Source: Hoplostethus atlanticus
Lineage: Eukaryota > Chordata > Actinopteri > Trachichthyiformes > Trachichthyidae
Length of the DNA stretch: 64,000 nucleotides
NCBI GenBank assembly: GCA_034670405.1
Contig: JAXDDX010000087.1
Location: 2,035,001-2,099,000, forward strand
Reading direction: 5' to 3'
Shown: positions 11,881 through 25,078 of the stretch, one piece after another
How the letters are laid out: every line of letters starts with the position of its first letter
How positions within the stretch are numbered: the first letter of the stretch is position 1
Translations under genes and position numbers: made by a program
The notes under the pieces: model-generated
Database searches by the model: none
What the model saw: only the letters and a program-made list of their open reading frames with translations
Told to the model about the DNA's origin: nothing

Positions 11881-13740
11881 TTTGTCCTGGGCCTTATTTT
11901 GCACTAAGGGAGCCTCATAGAGATGTTCTGACTCTTTGGGGTATGTCAAGTAAATTCTAATGTGAAAATTGGAACCCTAAACTGTAACAAAATCCAACCA
12001 TCTTATTGAACATAGGCTCTAACTTTCATAAAAATTTAAATGTAATTTCTACTTTTGAAAGGAATTTTCTACAGCTGCAAGACTAAAAGCCTAGAGAAAC
12101 TTGAGTGAGAAAAATCCCCATCTCTTCACACTACCTATTTTAATTATATAAATAGACCTACTGTAAAGGTCAAAATTTGTTGATTGAGTAGTCAACTTCT
12201 TATTGTAAGTTCTTAGTTCAAGTGTCATATTTGTCATATGGTGCAGGAACTGAAAAGCTGAATTATACCTAAAAAAAAATCCCACAGAAAGGGCACATGG
12301 CCTGGCCTACAAAATGAAAGCAACAGAAAAAATACTTAATGACTACATTTAACATCTTACAAGCATCAGCATCAGTTAGTCAGTTGGTCAGTCAGTTCAT
12401 TTTTGTCATGTCATTGTAATAATGAATATGAATAAGTCTATTGGCCTATAAGCAAATCACTAAAATGTTTGGAAGAAGCAGCTATTCTCATACGTCATGT
12501 GTTTGGTAAATGACTTAATAGCTGGACATTATTACTAAGTCATGGTTTATTCAAACGGTTTGTTCCTTCCATTTCCCCTTTTCGCTTTGTTCCTTGTGTG
12601 ACATTGATGATCTCAGGGGAGATACCCTAACCTGCTCCTGTCCCGGTGTCACGTGATGCAGCTCGGTCCTGATGCTGCTGTCACCAGGACTGGGTGTATG
12701 GGGGATGATTAATGCCACGGAGGAAAAGCGTCATCAACAATGTAGTGGAAAGTAAACTACTAGTTTGCCAATGCCATCGCCACCATGAGACAGGAAAAAA
12801 GATTTTAAAAAATAAATAAATAACATTAAGGCTTTGTAAAGTGAGTGCTATGGAAAAAGAAAGGTGCAATTTATTGACATATCTCAATTCAAATTGCAGC
12901 CGGCCAGCATTGTGTCTCATCTTGATGGCAGCCGTTGCCGGATGGTAACAGTTGTAAGGATTTTCCTTATGTCTGCCGTTATGTGGTAAACCTCTGGATA
13001 ACCGCTACCATCAGAAGAACATGATGTTGCTATTAAGTGTTGTCACTGTTACTATTAAGCAAAAACGTTGCTCCTTCACTTCCCTCATTTTCAGTATAAA
13101 CACAACTTTTCTACTTGAACCCATATTTTATATTCCACATTTTTTGGGATGTGTTCAATTGGGGCATACTTACCCTCTTTAATTTGCCTATTTCATCCAA
13201 ATATCAGTAATAGTAACTTTCTGTTTCCATATCACTCACTGTCAGGACCAACTGCAGTTATGAACATTAGCCAATCATTTTAATTGGCAATTCCTTTTGC
13301 AGGCTCCACAGCTATGGCTGTTCTTCACTGATAAGTATCTACCAAATAAAATGAGGCAAACAATTATTATTATAAAAAGTTAACTTTAACTATGAATCCT
13401 CACACAAAAAATAGCAAAAGTAGCATAGAAATGTTGGTACTTGTTACTCTGATAGGAGCACACTGGCTGGTGTTATGAACACACCCATGGCAAGCTAGTA
13501 GTTTATTTTAAGCTAGGAACACCTTATCCTGCTTCTCCTCCTCTGATTCTCTGTGGCATTAACCACCCCTCAGATGGAGACGCTCGTCGTCGTCACTGAG
13601 CTGGAAATCCGTCCTTCTCTGCCATTTCAAAAGCTCAGCTCTGAGGGAAGTCGGAGTCCGTCAAACAAAACAGTGTTGTGAGCAAAATTATGTAGTACGT
13701 CGGGGAAAGAAGAGGATAATAAAAGAGTCCGGGCGTTGTG
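11881..13740. other. Upstream region of the OGFRL1-like gene
   Basis: AT-rich DNA with no supported coding region. The last about 180 bases (from about 13570) are more GC-rich and contain CpGs, which fits a 5' untranslated region and promoter of the gene starting at 13750. No clear TATA box was seen. Confidence 0.5.
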
Positions 13741-13749
13741 TGGGTTTAA

Positions 13750-15483
13750 ATGGGAAACCTGATTGGCAGCTGGCGCTACAAGGAGCCGAGCACCGTGGAG
13801 GAATGCGACTCGACGTGGGGGTCGGACTCAGAGAGCGACGAACCGGCAGCCGAAGATGACAGCGGCATCTCCGAGTTCGTCAGCCCGGCGGAGAGCGGCC
13901 GGAGCGCCGCAGAACTCGGAGACATGTCCCCGCAGGTATCGTAGGGGGGGATTTGTGGTGCATTTGGAGACACAGTGAGGGACATAGTCGGCGGTAGGGG
14001 AGTGTGGAGGTGGGGGGTCATTGGGACACGGCATAGTAATATATATGTCACCAGCAGCGCACTACATTGACAAGGCCACAACACAAGTGAGGGCATACCG
14101 GAAGAAAGCCCCGATACATGCTGTATTATACGACTCAAGACCTTGTCTGCATCATCAGGGTCCACTCAGTTCCTGCATACATATAAGCCACCACGCAGCA
14201 CTTACATCAATAAAGTCCCACAATAGTCTTCCACCAAAATATACACCGTGGTGAAGAGGTAGCGAGCAGTGTGAAGCAATTCTAAAAGTGGAGATTTTAC
14301 TGAAATAAAGTGCTGCTTGGTGGATTATATGTGTGCCGAATTAAAAAGTGGCTCCCAATGATTCAGAAATCTTATTTCATGCCATTTGTACCTTTTACAA
14401 TAATCAAGGCCGCATTAAATTGGGAGATTTTTCAATGTAGTTTGTGGTGATGTTTTCTAGACTGTTAGTAAAGCGATCAAAACACGCTATTATAAAGATA
14501 TAAGATAAATAAGACATAGGCTATTGTAGATTTGTTAAAGGGAGTAAAACGCATTTGTATCAGGGTTAAAGAATACAGGCTTAACGTTGACATGGTGTCT
14601 GATTGAATTCAATGAGCAGTTGACTGGATACACAATTACAATTTTATTTATTTATATATATTTTTTAAGTAAAATTACAGTCAAGGAAAAATGGTACTAA
14701 AGTGGCACTAAAGAGATACCAACACAGGACTTTCATAAGGACCTCCCATTAAAAAAAGAGTCCTATATAATAACAGGTGATAATAAGCCTGCTGCATATC
14801 AGAGAAACCTTTTATTAGTATTATTGGTATAGTAGAATGACAAATCCCTGGAGGGACTTGACTATAGGCTCAACATAAACATCAATGTCTTCGTGAACTG
14901 GGCTGAATGAATAATTGACTGGCTGGTTTTCAGACTACTCTGCGATAACCAAAGGAAAGGGTGTGCTGTAGGTTTGTGCACACAGTGAAGCCAAAGCAAG
15001 GACATATATAGCAGGATTAGGTCCGGTGCAACGCTGCACGCTTTTCTAAGTGACCCGTGGATAGATGGCATGACCCAGATTTCTGCAGAGAATCAGATCT
15101 AGTTTCTAACGTCCTTTTGTGCTGATTGCACAGCGGTGCAGATGTGAATTGTCCTCCTTTTTTGGAGAGAATTGGACGACTCAACCTTAAAAGCGGAGTC
15201 AGTGCTCTTCATTTCATTCATCAGTCAGTCAAACCAGGATCCAAATATGTTTGGGTTGTTAGAGTCAAAAGAAATTTTCTTACTTTCTTTTCCTCTCTCT
15301 CTCAGCTGACTGTATCTCCAGAGTCTGCTCCCAAGATGAAGAGGAGTTTCTATGCTGCCAGGGATCTCTACAAATACCGTCACAGCTACCCGGTATACAC
15401 ACACACTCTGAAACACATAGGTTATCTCGCTTTCTGTCACCCACAAATGTATACACAAAGTCTCTCTTTCTCTCACACGGATT

Positions 15484-15524
<41 letters not shown>

Positions 15525-15690
15525 ATTTAGGCACCTGTGTGATCTGTGTGATCTCTGTGATCTGTGTGTGTGTGTGTGTAGAACTACAAAGAGTCCCGGC
15601 AGCCCAATGAGTACCGTAACCTGCGCTTCTACCTGAACAAGATTCCTCTAGTGCCAGATGGTGAGCGTGCGCGTGCACACACGCACACGC

Positions 15691-15747
<57 letters not shown>

Positions 15748-16589
15748 GTATGCAGACCTACTGACCAGTGATGTTGGTTTTTGGCTTTAGTGAGTTTTGA
15801 TTGGCAAAAGGTCATGTTTGACCAGCGGATCAGCGGACTCATTCAGTGTTTAACATGCTCACTTTAACATGAACACACACATACACACACACAAAGGACA
15901 GGATTAGGATAGAAACAACGGCTTTCACCTCTCGTATGTGAAAATAACCTTACTTCCCTAGACTCACTCTCACTCACTCACTCACTCACTCTCTCACTCT
16001 CTCTCATACACACACACACACAGCTAATTTGTGGCGCCTGTCTTCTCTCAGGCATCTATATAGAGGAGATTCTAACTAAGTGGAGAGGAGACTATGACAA
16101 ACTGGAGCACAATCACACCTACATCCAGTGGTGAGACATTTTAGTGTATTGTCTGTCTGTCTCTACCTTTCTCTCTCTTCTGTCTGTCTTTTGTTCTATA
16201 TATGAGCAATTCTACTAAAATGGTTCAAATTGCTTGTGATTGTTCTTGGGTGTCAACTAATGTTGGCCGTATTTCAAATGCAGGGTGGTCTCGTTTGTTT
16301 ACATGGTATTGATTTATTGATGTTAAAATGCTACACGCAGCAACCTTTTAAAGCTGGTCTTGACAGTACAAGCTGCTGGTCTGAGTAGTTAGTTAGTAAA
16401 GTTATGATTTTAGAGATTTAGAGATAGGATTTTTCATTTTAGTCATTTAGTGGACACTCTTATCCAGAGCGAACAAAAATTTAAAGAAACCAAAAATGTG
16501 TGTAAAGGTTAGGGCCTTTGTGGCTTTACAATATCCCTGTGGCCATAGAACAATTATGCTAGGAAAAAGAGAAGAGGAAGAATTTTCAT

Positions 16590-16666
<77 letters not shown>

Positions 16667-19338
16667 CGCGCAGGCTTTTCCCATTAAGAGAACAAGGGCT
16701 CAACTTCTACGCACAAGAACTGACTCAGGACGAGATCAAAGTAAGACACGCACACACACACACAAAATCTCTCAGTAATTTGTAGTCTTTCCACCTGGCA
16801 TTCGCTTGAGCGTCGTATCTGATTATGGCTTGATCCAATTCAGCTAGATTACATTTACACTAGGAAAATGCATCTGCTGTATACACTGAAATTTCACATT
16901 TCTGTTTTCAGACTGGCACAGACGTAACTACACATACTAAGATTTACGTTATTTAACATTGATAGAAAACACCTTGTGTTGCTTGTTCCCCATCCAAGTG
17001 TGCTACTATCTGAGCTGCCTGTTTCAATTGCTCGCACTTCCTCGTTGCAACCTTGCAATAAAGTTCATTTCTGTTGACTAGGGCTGGGCAGTAGTGCACA
17101 TCCTCATGTCAACCAATGAATTGAAACCTTTGAAACCTTTTTTAGATTTTAAATTCTAGTCCTCGCACAAAAAACTGCTGAACGAGTATGATGCGGTAGG
17201 ACTGCTCTTCGATATTTAGAAACTTTTAATTTCATTATCTTTACGGATTATTTTTTACGTGTGCCTAAGACTTTTGCGCAGTACTGTATTCATCCAATAT
17301 GTGTCTCTCACCACCTCCGGAGGTCGTTTGGGTGAGCGGAACTTCCACGCTTTTAGTTTTTTATGTATTTTTTCCTCTGATTATAATCTGATCACCCAGG
17401 ATGCATGTTAATGCCATGGTGGAAAGGTTGTCTCGTATCTCTCTATGGGTTTGTGAGCAGTTCTATGTCGGATCCCGTCAGGAATTCCAAAGCACTCGGG
17501 AAGCCAAGCGGAGATTCCTAGCGGCCTATTCCCTCATGTTGGACTTCTATGGCATCAAGCTTCTGGATAAGAGTGGGAATGTCGCCCGAGCTCTCAACTG
17601 GCAGGACCGTTTCCAGCACCTCAATGAGTAAGTGCATACACACACATACAGACACACACGTACTATGCGGCAGCTTAGGGCTATGAAACTGCGGCCCAAA
17701 TTTGGGTTACTTTATGGCTTAAATTCCAATCAGTGCTGTCGTACCTGGACCACTCCCATCACTTAATTGTCCCCAAACAGATGTGTAAGAGGTCAGGCAA
17801 ACCTCTTCTCTGGATGGTAATTGTCACCATTATCCTAGCCACATGCAAAACAACACATTTTCCATCATAAAACAGATGTTTAATGGAGTTCTTTCCCCCT
17901 ACCTCTCTCAATGTCCCAACAAACATACACAACTACTTTTGCATGGTTTCTAGACTACACTGAAGCATCAGGAAATCACATTCTAGTCAGATGTGTGTGT
18001 CAATTAATGTTTTACTATGGTATTTTAGTACTGCCCTTCGGCAAAGCTTTCAGATATAATCACTTTTCATGTGAGTTCATGTCGCTACTTTTTGTTTTGA
18101 TCTGAAATTGAAACCTGCACTACACACCTTCACATGTTGGCAGCTTCAAATGGCAGCGAGGAGTAGTAGTTTGTAAAAGTTGAACTTCAATACCCAGAAA
18201 TCTGCAGTTTACTGACGTCACGTCAGTGACAGCGCGCTCATATTAACCAACATGGAGGTCTGTGATCATGTGCCATCGGGGGCCGAGAGTATGCAGGTTA
18301 CAGCAGGTGACAGCAGGTGATTTCACTGATTAGTCCCTCCTCTCTGGTTGAAGGTGGGTTAATCAGTGAAATCACCTGGTGTAGTCTTTGGTTGGAGTGA
18401 AAACCTGCATACTCTCAGTCCTCCATGACACATGATTGGACACCACTGCTTTATACCAAGGGATACCAATTGGACAAGAGAGGAAAAGACACCAAAATTT
18501 CATTTTAAGTTTCAATTAATTCGTTCCGGTGGGCAGAGAAGTAAACATACGCAACACCAGAACTTTGTGACTCATTTAGGCAAGTGGGGCCTCCGTACTT
18601 CTTTAAACTACAGTTAAATTGAGAAACAAAATCTGCCCTTCTGCATAATGGGATATCAGACTGCGGAATCAAATCTAAATGTGCTTTTTGTTTGCTTGCT
18701 TGTTTGTTTTCACCCAGCTTTATTTATCATAATTCTCTCCCAATTCTATTGTGAAAGTTACGATTTCTCCTTTGACCATTTTAAGGTCCCAGCACAACTA
18801 CCTACGGATCACTCGCATCCTGAAGTCCTTGGGGGAGCTCGGCTACGAGGCCTTCAAGCCCCCGCTGGTCCGGCTGCTCCTGGAGGAGTCCCTCTACCAC
18901 ACCACCCTTCCCAACATGCAACACAGTGCCCTGGAGTATTACGTCTACACCATCCGCCTACCGGCTAGCCGCAGACGCCTCCTCCGCTACGCCCGCCAGC
19001 ACTACCGGCCCGCTCACGCCTTCCTATGGGGGCCGTCGCCCAAGAGGCGTGGGGCTGGAGGTGGCGGCGGCAGTGGAGGCGCTGGGAGCAGCGGGATCCG
19101 AGCACCAGCACCGACGCCAGAGCAACAGAGGAAGGGGGAGGAGAGCACCGTTCCCACCGCCACAAGTGCCGGGATCATTGTTTCGTCTCGCGGGGCTGTG
19201 ACATGTCAGGACTTTGCTCGAGGAGAGGCGAAGGGCTGTACCGTGCTCAGTTCCAAGATTGCCGGATTGGAGGGAACACTGATGATGGCCGGTGCAAGGG
19301 GGGAAAGGAACGAGTACAACGAGATTGTTCCTTTTTAG
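13750..19338 (+). CDS. ogfrl1: Opioid growth factor receptor-like protein (OGFRL1 type), 7 exons, 398 residues
   Basis: Coding exons: 13750-13935, 15306-15392, 15582-15660, 16052-16130, 16674-16740, 17482-17627, 18786-19338. They sum to 1197 bases and all junctions are in phase with GT-AG ends. The family shares the conserved OGFr domain; OGFR binds met-enkephalin at the nuclear envelope, but the role of OGFRL1 is poorly known. Family landmarks seen are the MGNL start (a likely N-myristoylation signal), the acidic EECDSTWGSDSESDE stretch, KRSFYAARDLYKYRH, LRFYLNKIPLVPDG, KLEHNHTYIQWLFPLREQ, FYGIKLLDKSGNVARALNW, RFQHLNESQHNYLRITRILK and SALEYYVYTIR. The C-terminal tail (from about residue 295) is Gly/Ser-rich and poorly conserved. 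Teleosts carry more than one OGFRL gene, so ogfrl2 is possible. Several introns have CA/GT repeats touching the splice sites. Intron 6 holds a fold-back repeat, and a dispersed repeat begins about 15 bases after the stop. Confidence 0.9.
15489..15744. repeat. CA and TG microsatellites around OGFRL1 exon 3
   Basis: There is a (CA)n run at about 15489-15520, a (TG)n run at 15563-15579 ending at the exon 3 acceptor, and a CA/CG-rich run at about 15667-15744 starting just after the exon 3 donor. Further CA runs lie near 15876-15892 and 16008-16022. Confidence 0.9.
16591..16665. repeat. (GT)n microsatellite abutting the OGFRL1 exon 5 acceptor
   Basis: About 37 uninterrupted GT units. Only GCGCGCAG separates the repeat from exon 5 (16674), so the usual polypyrimidine tract is absent. 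Confidence 0.95.
18250..18430. repeat. Fold-back (hairpin) element in OGFRL1 intron 6
   Basis: The left arm contains CATGGAGG, GAGAGTATGCAGGTT and AGGTGATTTCACTGATTA. The right arm contains their complements in reverse order: TAATCAGTGAAATCACCT, AACCTGCATACTCTC and CCTCCATG. This looks like a small palindromic MITE. Confidence 0.75.
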
Positions 19339-19351
19339 TGAGCCGGCGTAT

Positions 19352-19775
19352 GCAATAGGGTTCGACCGATATGGGTGTTTGAAGACCGATACCAATACCA
19401 GTATTTCTGGATTGAAGCTGCTGATAGAAAATATTTTGTGCCAATATTCAATATCTTTAAATTTGGCCATTTTCATGCCAAAAATCCCACAAAATTGCTA
19501 TTTTATTAGTAGTCAGTGTTTCCAAAATAATTGTAGGAAAGTGTAGAGGGTGGAAAAGCCTCTAAAGCAGCATTTAGGCCATGGGGTGCCAAAACTCTTC
19601 ACTGAAACCCAGGATGAAGATGATACTAAAACATGTTCATTCAAACATATTTCATTAGAATCAATTCAGGTTAAGGGCTTCCCATAGACAACCAGAGTAG
19701 CATTGATCAATTGTACAATAAATATATAATCAACCGCATCGTACATCATGCTGACATGACTTCCAATATATCGGT
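19352..19775 (+). repeat. Copy of dispersed repeat family A in the OGFRL1 3' untranslated region
   Basis: It starts just after the stop codon at 19338 (ATAGGGTTCGACCGATATGG) and shares blocks with 11484-11880. It supplies an AATAAA at about 19728 that could serve as a polyadenylation signal for the gene. Confidence 0.6.
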
Positions 19776-22700
19776 TTAACCCCGGTAGAGGTACTACACG
19801 GTGGGTGGGTGGAGAGTGTCATATGCATAATACTTGCCTGGGGCCAATTTAAGGTCCAAATTTAGGTCCAGGTATAAAACCAGAAGATTGGCTTCTTATA
19901 GAACTACAGTGTTCTTGAGTCCTGCTGACACGTCCTCCGTAGTGGCTGTAACTCTACTGGGTAAGAAGCTGGACTGACTGGGGCTAACTTTGTACAGGCA
20001 CTATAATGTGCAAATTCTAATGTGAAAAATGAGATAGGGGAGAGCAATTTGTTTTCTCCTTTTTGTGAAATCCCGAGAGTGACATTAAGTAAAGGCAAAA
20101 TCGGTAGGGGTAGTTTGTCGTAGCAATACAAAATATTTTCTGAAATCGACTTGAAATCTCTGTTTTGTCGTTGACCTCTGGCAGTAGCTAGCACAAACTA
20201 ATATTTATCTAGTCTGATGGCAGCCAGAACTTTAGAGCCAAGAAGAATTTGCTACCGCAAGCCCCACAGCTTGTTAAGATGTACGCTGTACCGCACAAGT
20301 TGGGTCTGAACTATGGGTGGCGTGTTGCACCTTTTTGACAATCTGTGTCTTCCTGTTCAAAGCGCTGTTGGTTTCTCTGGATCCGGTCTTAAAGCTGCAG
20401 TGTTTAAAGTGGTCAGGAACTTGCCACCTCATGACCACAATTTCTGGGCACATATGGTCTTATCTTGTCACTTCTTTGGGCTAAATGATGTGTGAAATTG
20501 AACATGCATATTCCACGTTAAACATAGTTTCGATGGCATGATGCCACATGCATCAACCAAGCAACATATAGTACACCAATTTGGTGCCTGAGTTCTACAC
20601 AAGATATGGAAAATGTAGCATGGCAATATATTGTAATATGATGACGGGCCTTTCATAGAGGAGCTTCATTTATCAGTCCCTCAGTCATTCATTCCAAGCA
20701 TTTCAGAGGGATTCTGAGGTACAGTACAGAGGTATTTTAATGCGTAGAATCTTACAGACTGCAGCTTGGACCAACTATTAGAGAATAGCAAATGTCTGGC
20801 CCTGGATCAACGCTTTCAGTATTCTGTACTCCATGCAATTGAGCTATAAAGGGGAGAGGTGACAAGATTTCCCTGCTTCCAGAAGTATTTTGACATTCAA
20901 TCGTAGCATACAGACTTCTGGGTTGAACGTGGTTCCCCACATTCAGTCAGTCCCAGGGAAACAGATGGTAAAATGGTGTTAAGTCAATTTAAAAAAAAAA
21001 AAATAAATTAAAAAAAGGTATGACGCCGAGGTCCGTAACTGCTATAGGTAGCAAAAAAAAAGTGGGGTTTCCTCAGTTCTGTATAATTTGAAACCTTAAC
21101 ATTTGTGTTCCTGGTTGCAATAGCTATACTTTGGGCAAGTGTTCTATGAAAACATAAGCCATGCAGGGTTGTAAGATGTTGCAGTGATCCACACTGATGG
21201 GAATTTAGACTCTTTACTTCCTGGTTGCTTGACTGCTGGTCTTCCTGTCGGCTGAGGCCAAGCTCAGCTGACAAGGTCTCCATGTTGCTCCCCGGCCACG
21301 TTTATCTGAAATAATTGTAAAATGAACTTTTCAGGTAAATTGTGTGATAACATGGGCTCACGTATGAAAATTACACTGTATGTTAATGTGTGCGTACGCG
21401 TACGTATGATATTCTTAAGTGCCTCTTTTGTATTTCTTGTCTTTACTTGTATGCAGTAAGATGTGTCTTTCCTGACCAATTTCCTGTACATCCTGTCTTT
21501 TTTGTACAGCGTTTTTGATATATATACATTACTGGTGCATTACGGAATAATATACATGAATATTAGTGTAAGAGCATAGTAATCCTAATCAATACAATCC
21601 AATTTTACTGTTACAGTGGAAAGGTTGATAATATACAGTACTTGAAAAATAGGATTGTTTGTATTCTGCTTATTTAATAAAATGTACTATTGTTCTGTAG
21701 ATAGAGAGCATATGCACTAGTACTACACATGCTTGCCGTACACACCAGTGTATCCCCAGTTTTCATTCAGTATAGATGGGTTTCCTACATGGGTTTGCCA
21801 CCCCAAACACAAATAAAAATAAGAATTTTGTCATATTAAACGAAATTACATTCAATTGAACATCACGTCATTAACTAGACAGTTGCCCCATAAATGATTC
21901 AACCCCTAAATCTTTGCATATTGTGTGTATAATATGATGCTGTGATTATTAAAACGAGGATGCGCTCACAATGTGCTTATAAAGCCTTATGAGCATCACT
22001 TCCTGGAAAGAATTTTTAGCACAACAATTGGTGGGAATTAAAAATTAAATGGACATTTTATTGAAATGATTAAATTTTTGTATAAAAAAGAAACACTCGC
22101 ACACTCAGTGTTGCATTCAGTTGGAATCAATTCTATATAATCACTGTTGCATTCATTCTTTTTGTTCCGATTGTGACGTGGGGGAGTGGTGATGCTTCAC
22201 TCTCGTTCTGTATAAATGTGTTGTAGTTTAGGCATCAAGAGCTTAGCTGAAGGATGGAAAGTGTGTGTGGGAGAGGTTGGAAAATAAAATAAAAGACAAG
22301 CGGGAGGATGGAGATGGTTGGGATGTGTAGTTCTCTTTCCTCTTCATTTCTTTTGCAGACCCATGCCATGCACACACACCATTGTTTTCCCCTCAGATTG
22401 CTGGGTATGCGCGTGCAATCGTGTGGTTGTCATGATGACAGGTCTACAGACATGCAGAGGCACCTGTGTTTATATATGTATGAATATATTTTTTACAAGG
22501 ATGCGCGATGCATTCGCATATAGGCTAACCTGCTGAATTATAAGACGGCAAATTGAAAATAAAAAAATTCATTTCATTTCAGTGTTTCAGTGTCTTTTCC
22601 TCTATCTCTTGCTTTCACATATTTTATTTTATTTATACACCTCGAGGAAGCCCCCCCCCCCCCTACATCATTTGTCTCACTGCCTCTTTCTCAGTCACAC

Positions 22701-23090
22701 CTTGAATGTTGAGGTGGTGTGAATAAATGGATGCATTAATGATGTGACAGTTAATTAAATGTACCTGACAATCTGATGTGAGAGCTATTCACATCTGTAT
22801 TTCTCTGTCTCACTCACACATACTTACAGTTGCGAAAAATACCTGCATAAATGGCGCCTAAAATAAAATATAAAAAAATAAATATGGTCGTGAAACAAAG
22901 TGATAATTGACCTTGACCTCAATGATTCTTTGCAACACAACAACTGTAGCACAGCTACATGGATCAAGTATTTCCCAGACCACGGGTATAAAACTGGCTA
23001 GTGTTGTAAAATAATTCAACAACACACACCCAAAATTCAGTAGTCACGATGGAGACAGACGTCCATGCCGCTCGAGCAAGGGGTGAAAAG
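19776..23090. other. Intergenic DNA with no supported gene
   Basis: AT-rich with short frames only. A/T runs lie near 20990-21015, a small CpG palindrome (GTGCGTACGCGTACGT) at about 21390, and a C-run near 22651-22663. No RNA gene or coding exon was recognised. Confidence 0.5.
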
Positions 23091-23116
23091 AGCTTGGACC
23101 CTGTCTGTGTCTGCGC

Positions 23117-23222
23117 CACCAATCAGATCTCCAAAAACGTTACAATCAAATAGAACGAAGACGTCTTTGAATTACGTGATGGAATTTGTGACGTCAGGTC
23201 CAACTGCAGGCTATAAAAGTCG
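23117..23222 (+). promoter_or_regulatory. Strong-looking core promoter: CCAAT, CRE and TATA box
   Basis: CCAAT lies at 23119-23123, a perfect cyclic-AMP response element TGACGTCA at 23189-23196, and TATAAAAG at 23212-23219. The spacing suits plus-strand transcription starting near 23245. The following GC-richer 200 bases look like a 5' untranslated region. No coding exon follows before the transposon-filled region, so the owner is unknown. Confidence 0.5.
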
Positions 23223-23839
23223 CTGCAGGAGGTGTTCAGTATCTTTGCGGAATGTAGCGACACCCTGACAGAGAAGCTGCACAGCTAAATACCAGACCCA
23301 GTCTGGAGCGACTGCGACCTCGTACAAGGGAGGGAAAGCCGCACACCGAGCTCCAGCTGGATCTGGGGTGCATCAGCAGCTTTTGTAGAGGATCCCCTGG
23401 AGTATCGGCGGGTCCCAGTATAGCGGCACAACCGAAAAAATGGCCAACCTGTTCAATTCAATTCCATTCCATTGTAGAGGTTGGATTAAATTGTTTCCAA
23501 CATGAAATGTCAAGCTGAGGCAATATGTCCTGTGAAAAAAAAACAGTAAAATAAAACTATGGAACTTGTTATTTGAAGTTGGGTGGGATTGAATATTTTA
23601 CAGTGCGTTTGATCCTCGTCCCGTTCCACTCTAATACCAGAGACTCACAATGAGCAAGAACTCGCAACCGAAAAATAAATAAATTAATACATACAATAAA
23701 TTAATGCATTAACAACTTATGATGAATTAAATTGGTGTGAGTTAATAGTAACTCAGGGTAACTCGTTCCTGAAAACTATAAAGCGGCCCTCCGTTCTTGT
23801 CTCGGTCTTTGCTATGGTCCGCTTAGGTCGAAAAGAAGT

Positions 23840-24990
23840 GCTCTTAATTGCATTAAAAATGTACTGGAAATTCATATAGTATGTTTATAGTACATTTGTA
23901 TTCCTAATGTGCTTACTTGAAGTGCATTAAATATATATTCTCTTGCACTTACTAGTCAACATAACATCAAAAGTATACTGTGAATACTTATACACCGTAA
24001 TTAATATGTTTAATTATGCTTTAACAAAACATGATAAAATGTAAGCATATTATTTGCAGCATTTTAGTGTATTTACCCAAAACATATTAATTTCACTCTT
24101 ACTTATAGTACTATTTAGCTTTACTTTGTGTTGAACAAGAACATTGTCAAATAATTCAACTTTTAGTGTGTTATTATACCATTTTTGCTTCAATGTGTAC
24201 CAAAACATACTTTAAATAATTATGTAATGAACATGTGCTTCAGTCTACTTTTGAGAAGTATGACTTTTTTGAGCATTTTTTTTTTTTTTTTTTTAACATA
24301 TTTTTAGTATATTTTATTAAAGCATATTAATTCACTCAAACTTGAATACAGTATAGGTATAATTCATACAAGTTCATTTTTACGATTTCTAATGTATTAT
24401 AAATATAATTATGTCAACTGCGACTTAATGTAGTAAGTGTACTTTAAATCATTATATATTTCAGATATATTTGTTTGTACTTCTAAAAATTATACTAAAA
24501 AAAGCTTATTTTAAATACAAATTTCAGAAATATATGTACTTCACTCTTGAATAAAAGCTGTACTTAGCTGTACTTCCCACAAGCATTTCATTACATCATC
24601 TTTTTTCAAGTGTATCATAAATATGTTTTCAGAAAATATGATTGAAAAACTTATGCAATTAAGACAAGCTTAGTTGTACTTCAGAAAAGTATCCTTTCAA
24701 ACATTAACTACACAGTAAAATACATTTTATTTAGTCTTAATGCAATATCATTTAACATTTCTTTTCACAAGTATGTTAACATTTAACCATCAATAGTGCA
24801 TTTCTTACAATAGTACACTAAATGGGAGGAGTTACATGCAGTTTGAGCACTCCACTAAAAACCTGTAAATATACAGTACCTCAGTACCAGTAATTGCAGA
24901 TCTAAACAATATACTTAATTACAACAGGTACATTTTCAGTTATATACCAAATGAGCATATTTTATTCAGCTTAAACTTCCCTCAAAAACG
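23840..24990. repeat. AT-rich block with dispersed AAGTATACT/GTACTT motifs (CACTA-type subterminal region?)
   Basis: Short related motifs recur in both orientations (for example AAGTATACTG, AGTGTACTTTAAA, TGTACTTCACTC, TGTACTTAGCTGTACTTCCC). Clustered subterminal repeats of this kind are typical of CACTA/EnSpm ends, and a CACTA-like transposase fragment follows directly. The exact terminus was not found. A T20 run lies at about 24277-24297. Confidence 0.4.
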
Positions 24991-25078
24991 TACATAAGAA
25001 GCTCAACATGATACCATGATACCATGATACCATGGTATAAGAAAAATTTCAATTTACAAAGCATTTTCCTCTTTAAAG

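Noticed and set aside
15487-15842. Frames encoding Cys-Val repeats (also 16496-16785 and 2963-3221)
   Set aside because: They are translations of CA/GT microsatellites.
17401-17481. Possible upstream extension of OGFRL1 exon 6 from ATG at 17401
   Set aside because: The family continues from K directly to E-F-x-x-T-x-E-A, matching the acceptor at 17480-17481. The upstream in-frame residues do not fit the family.
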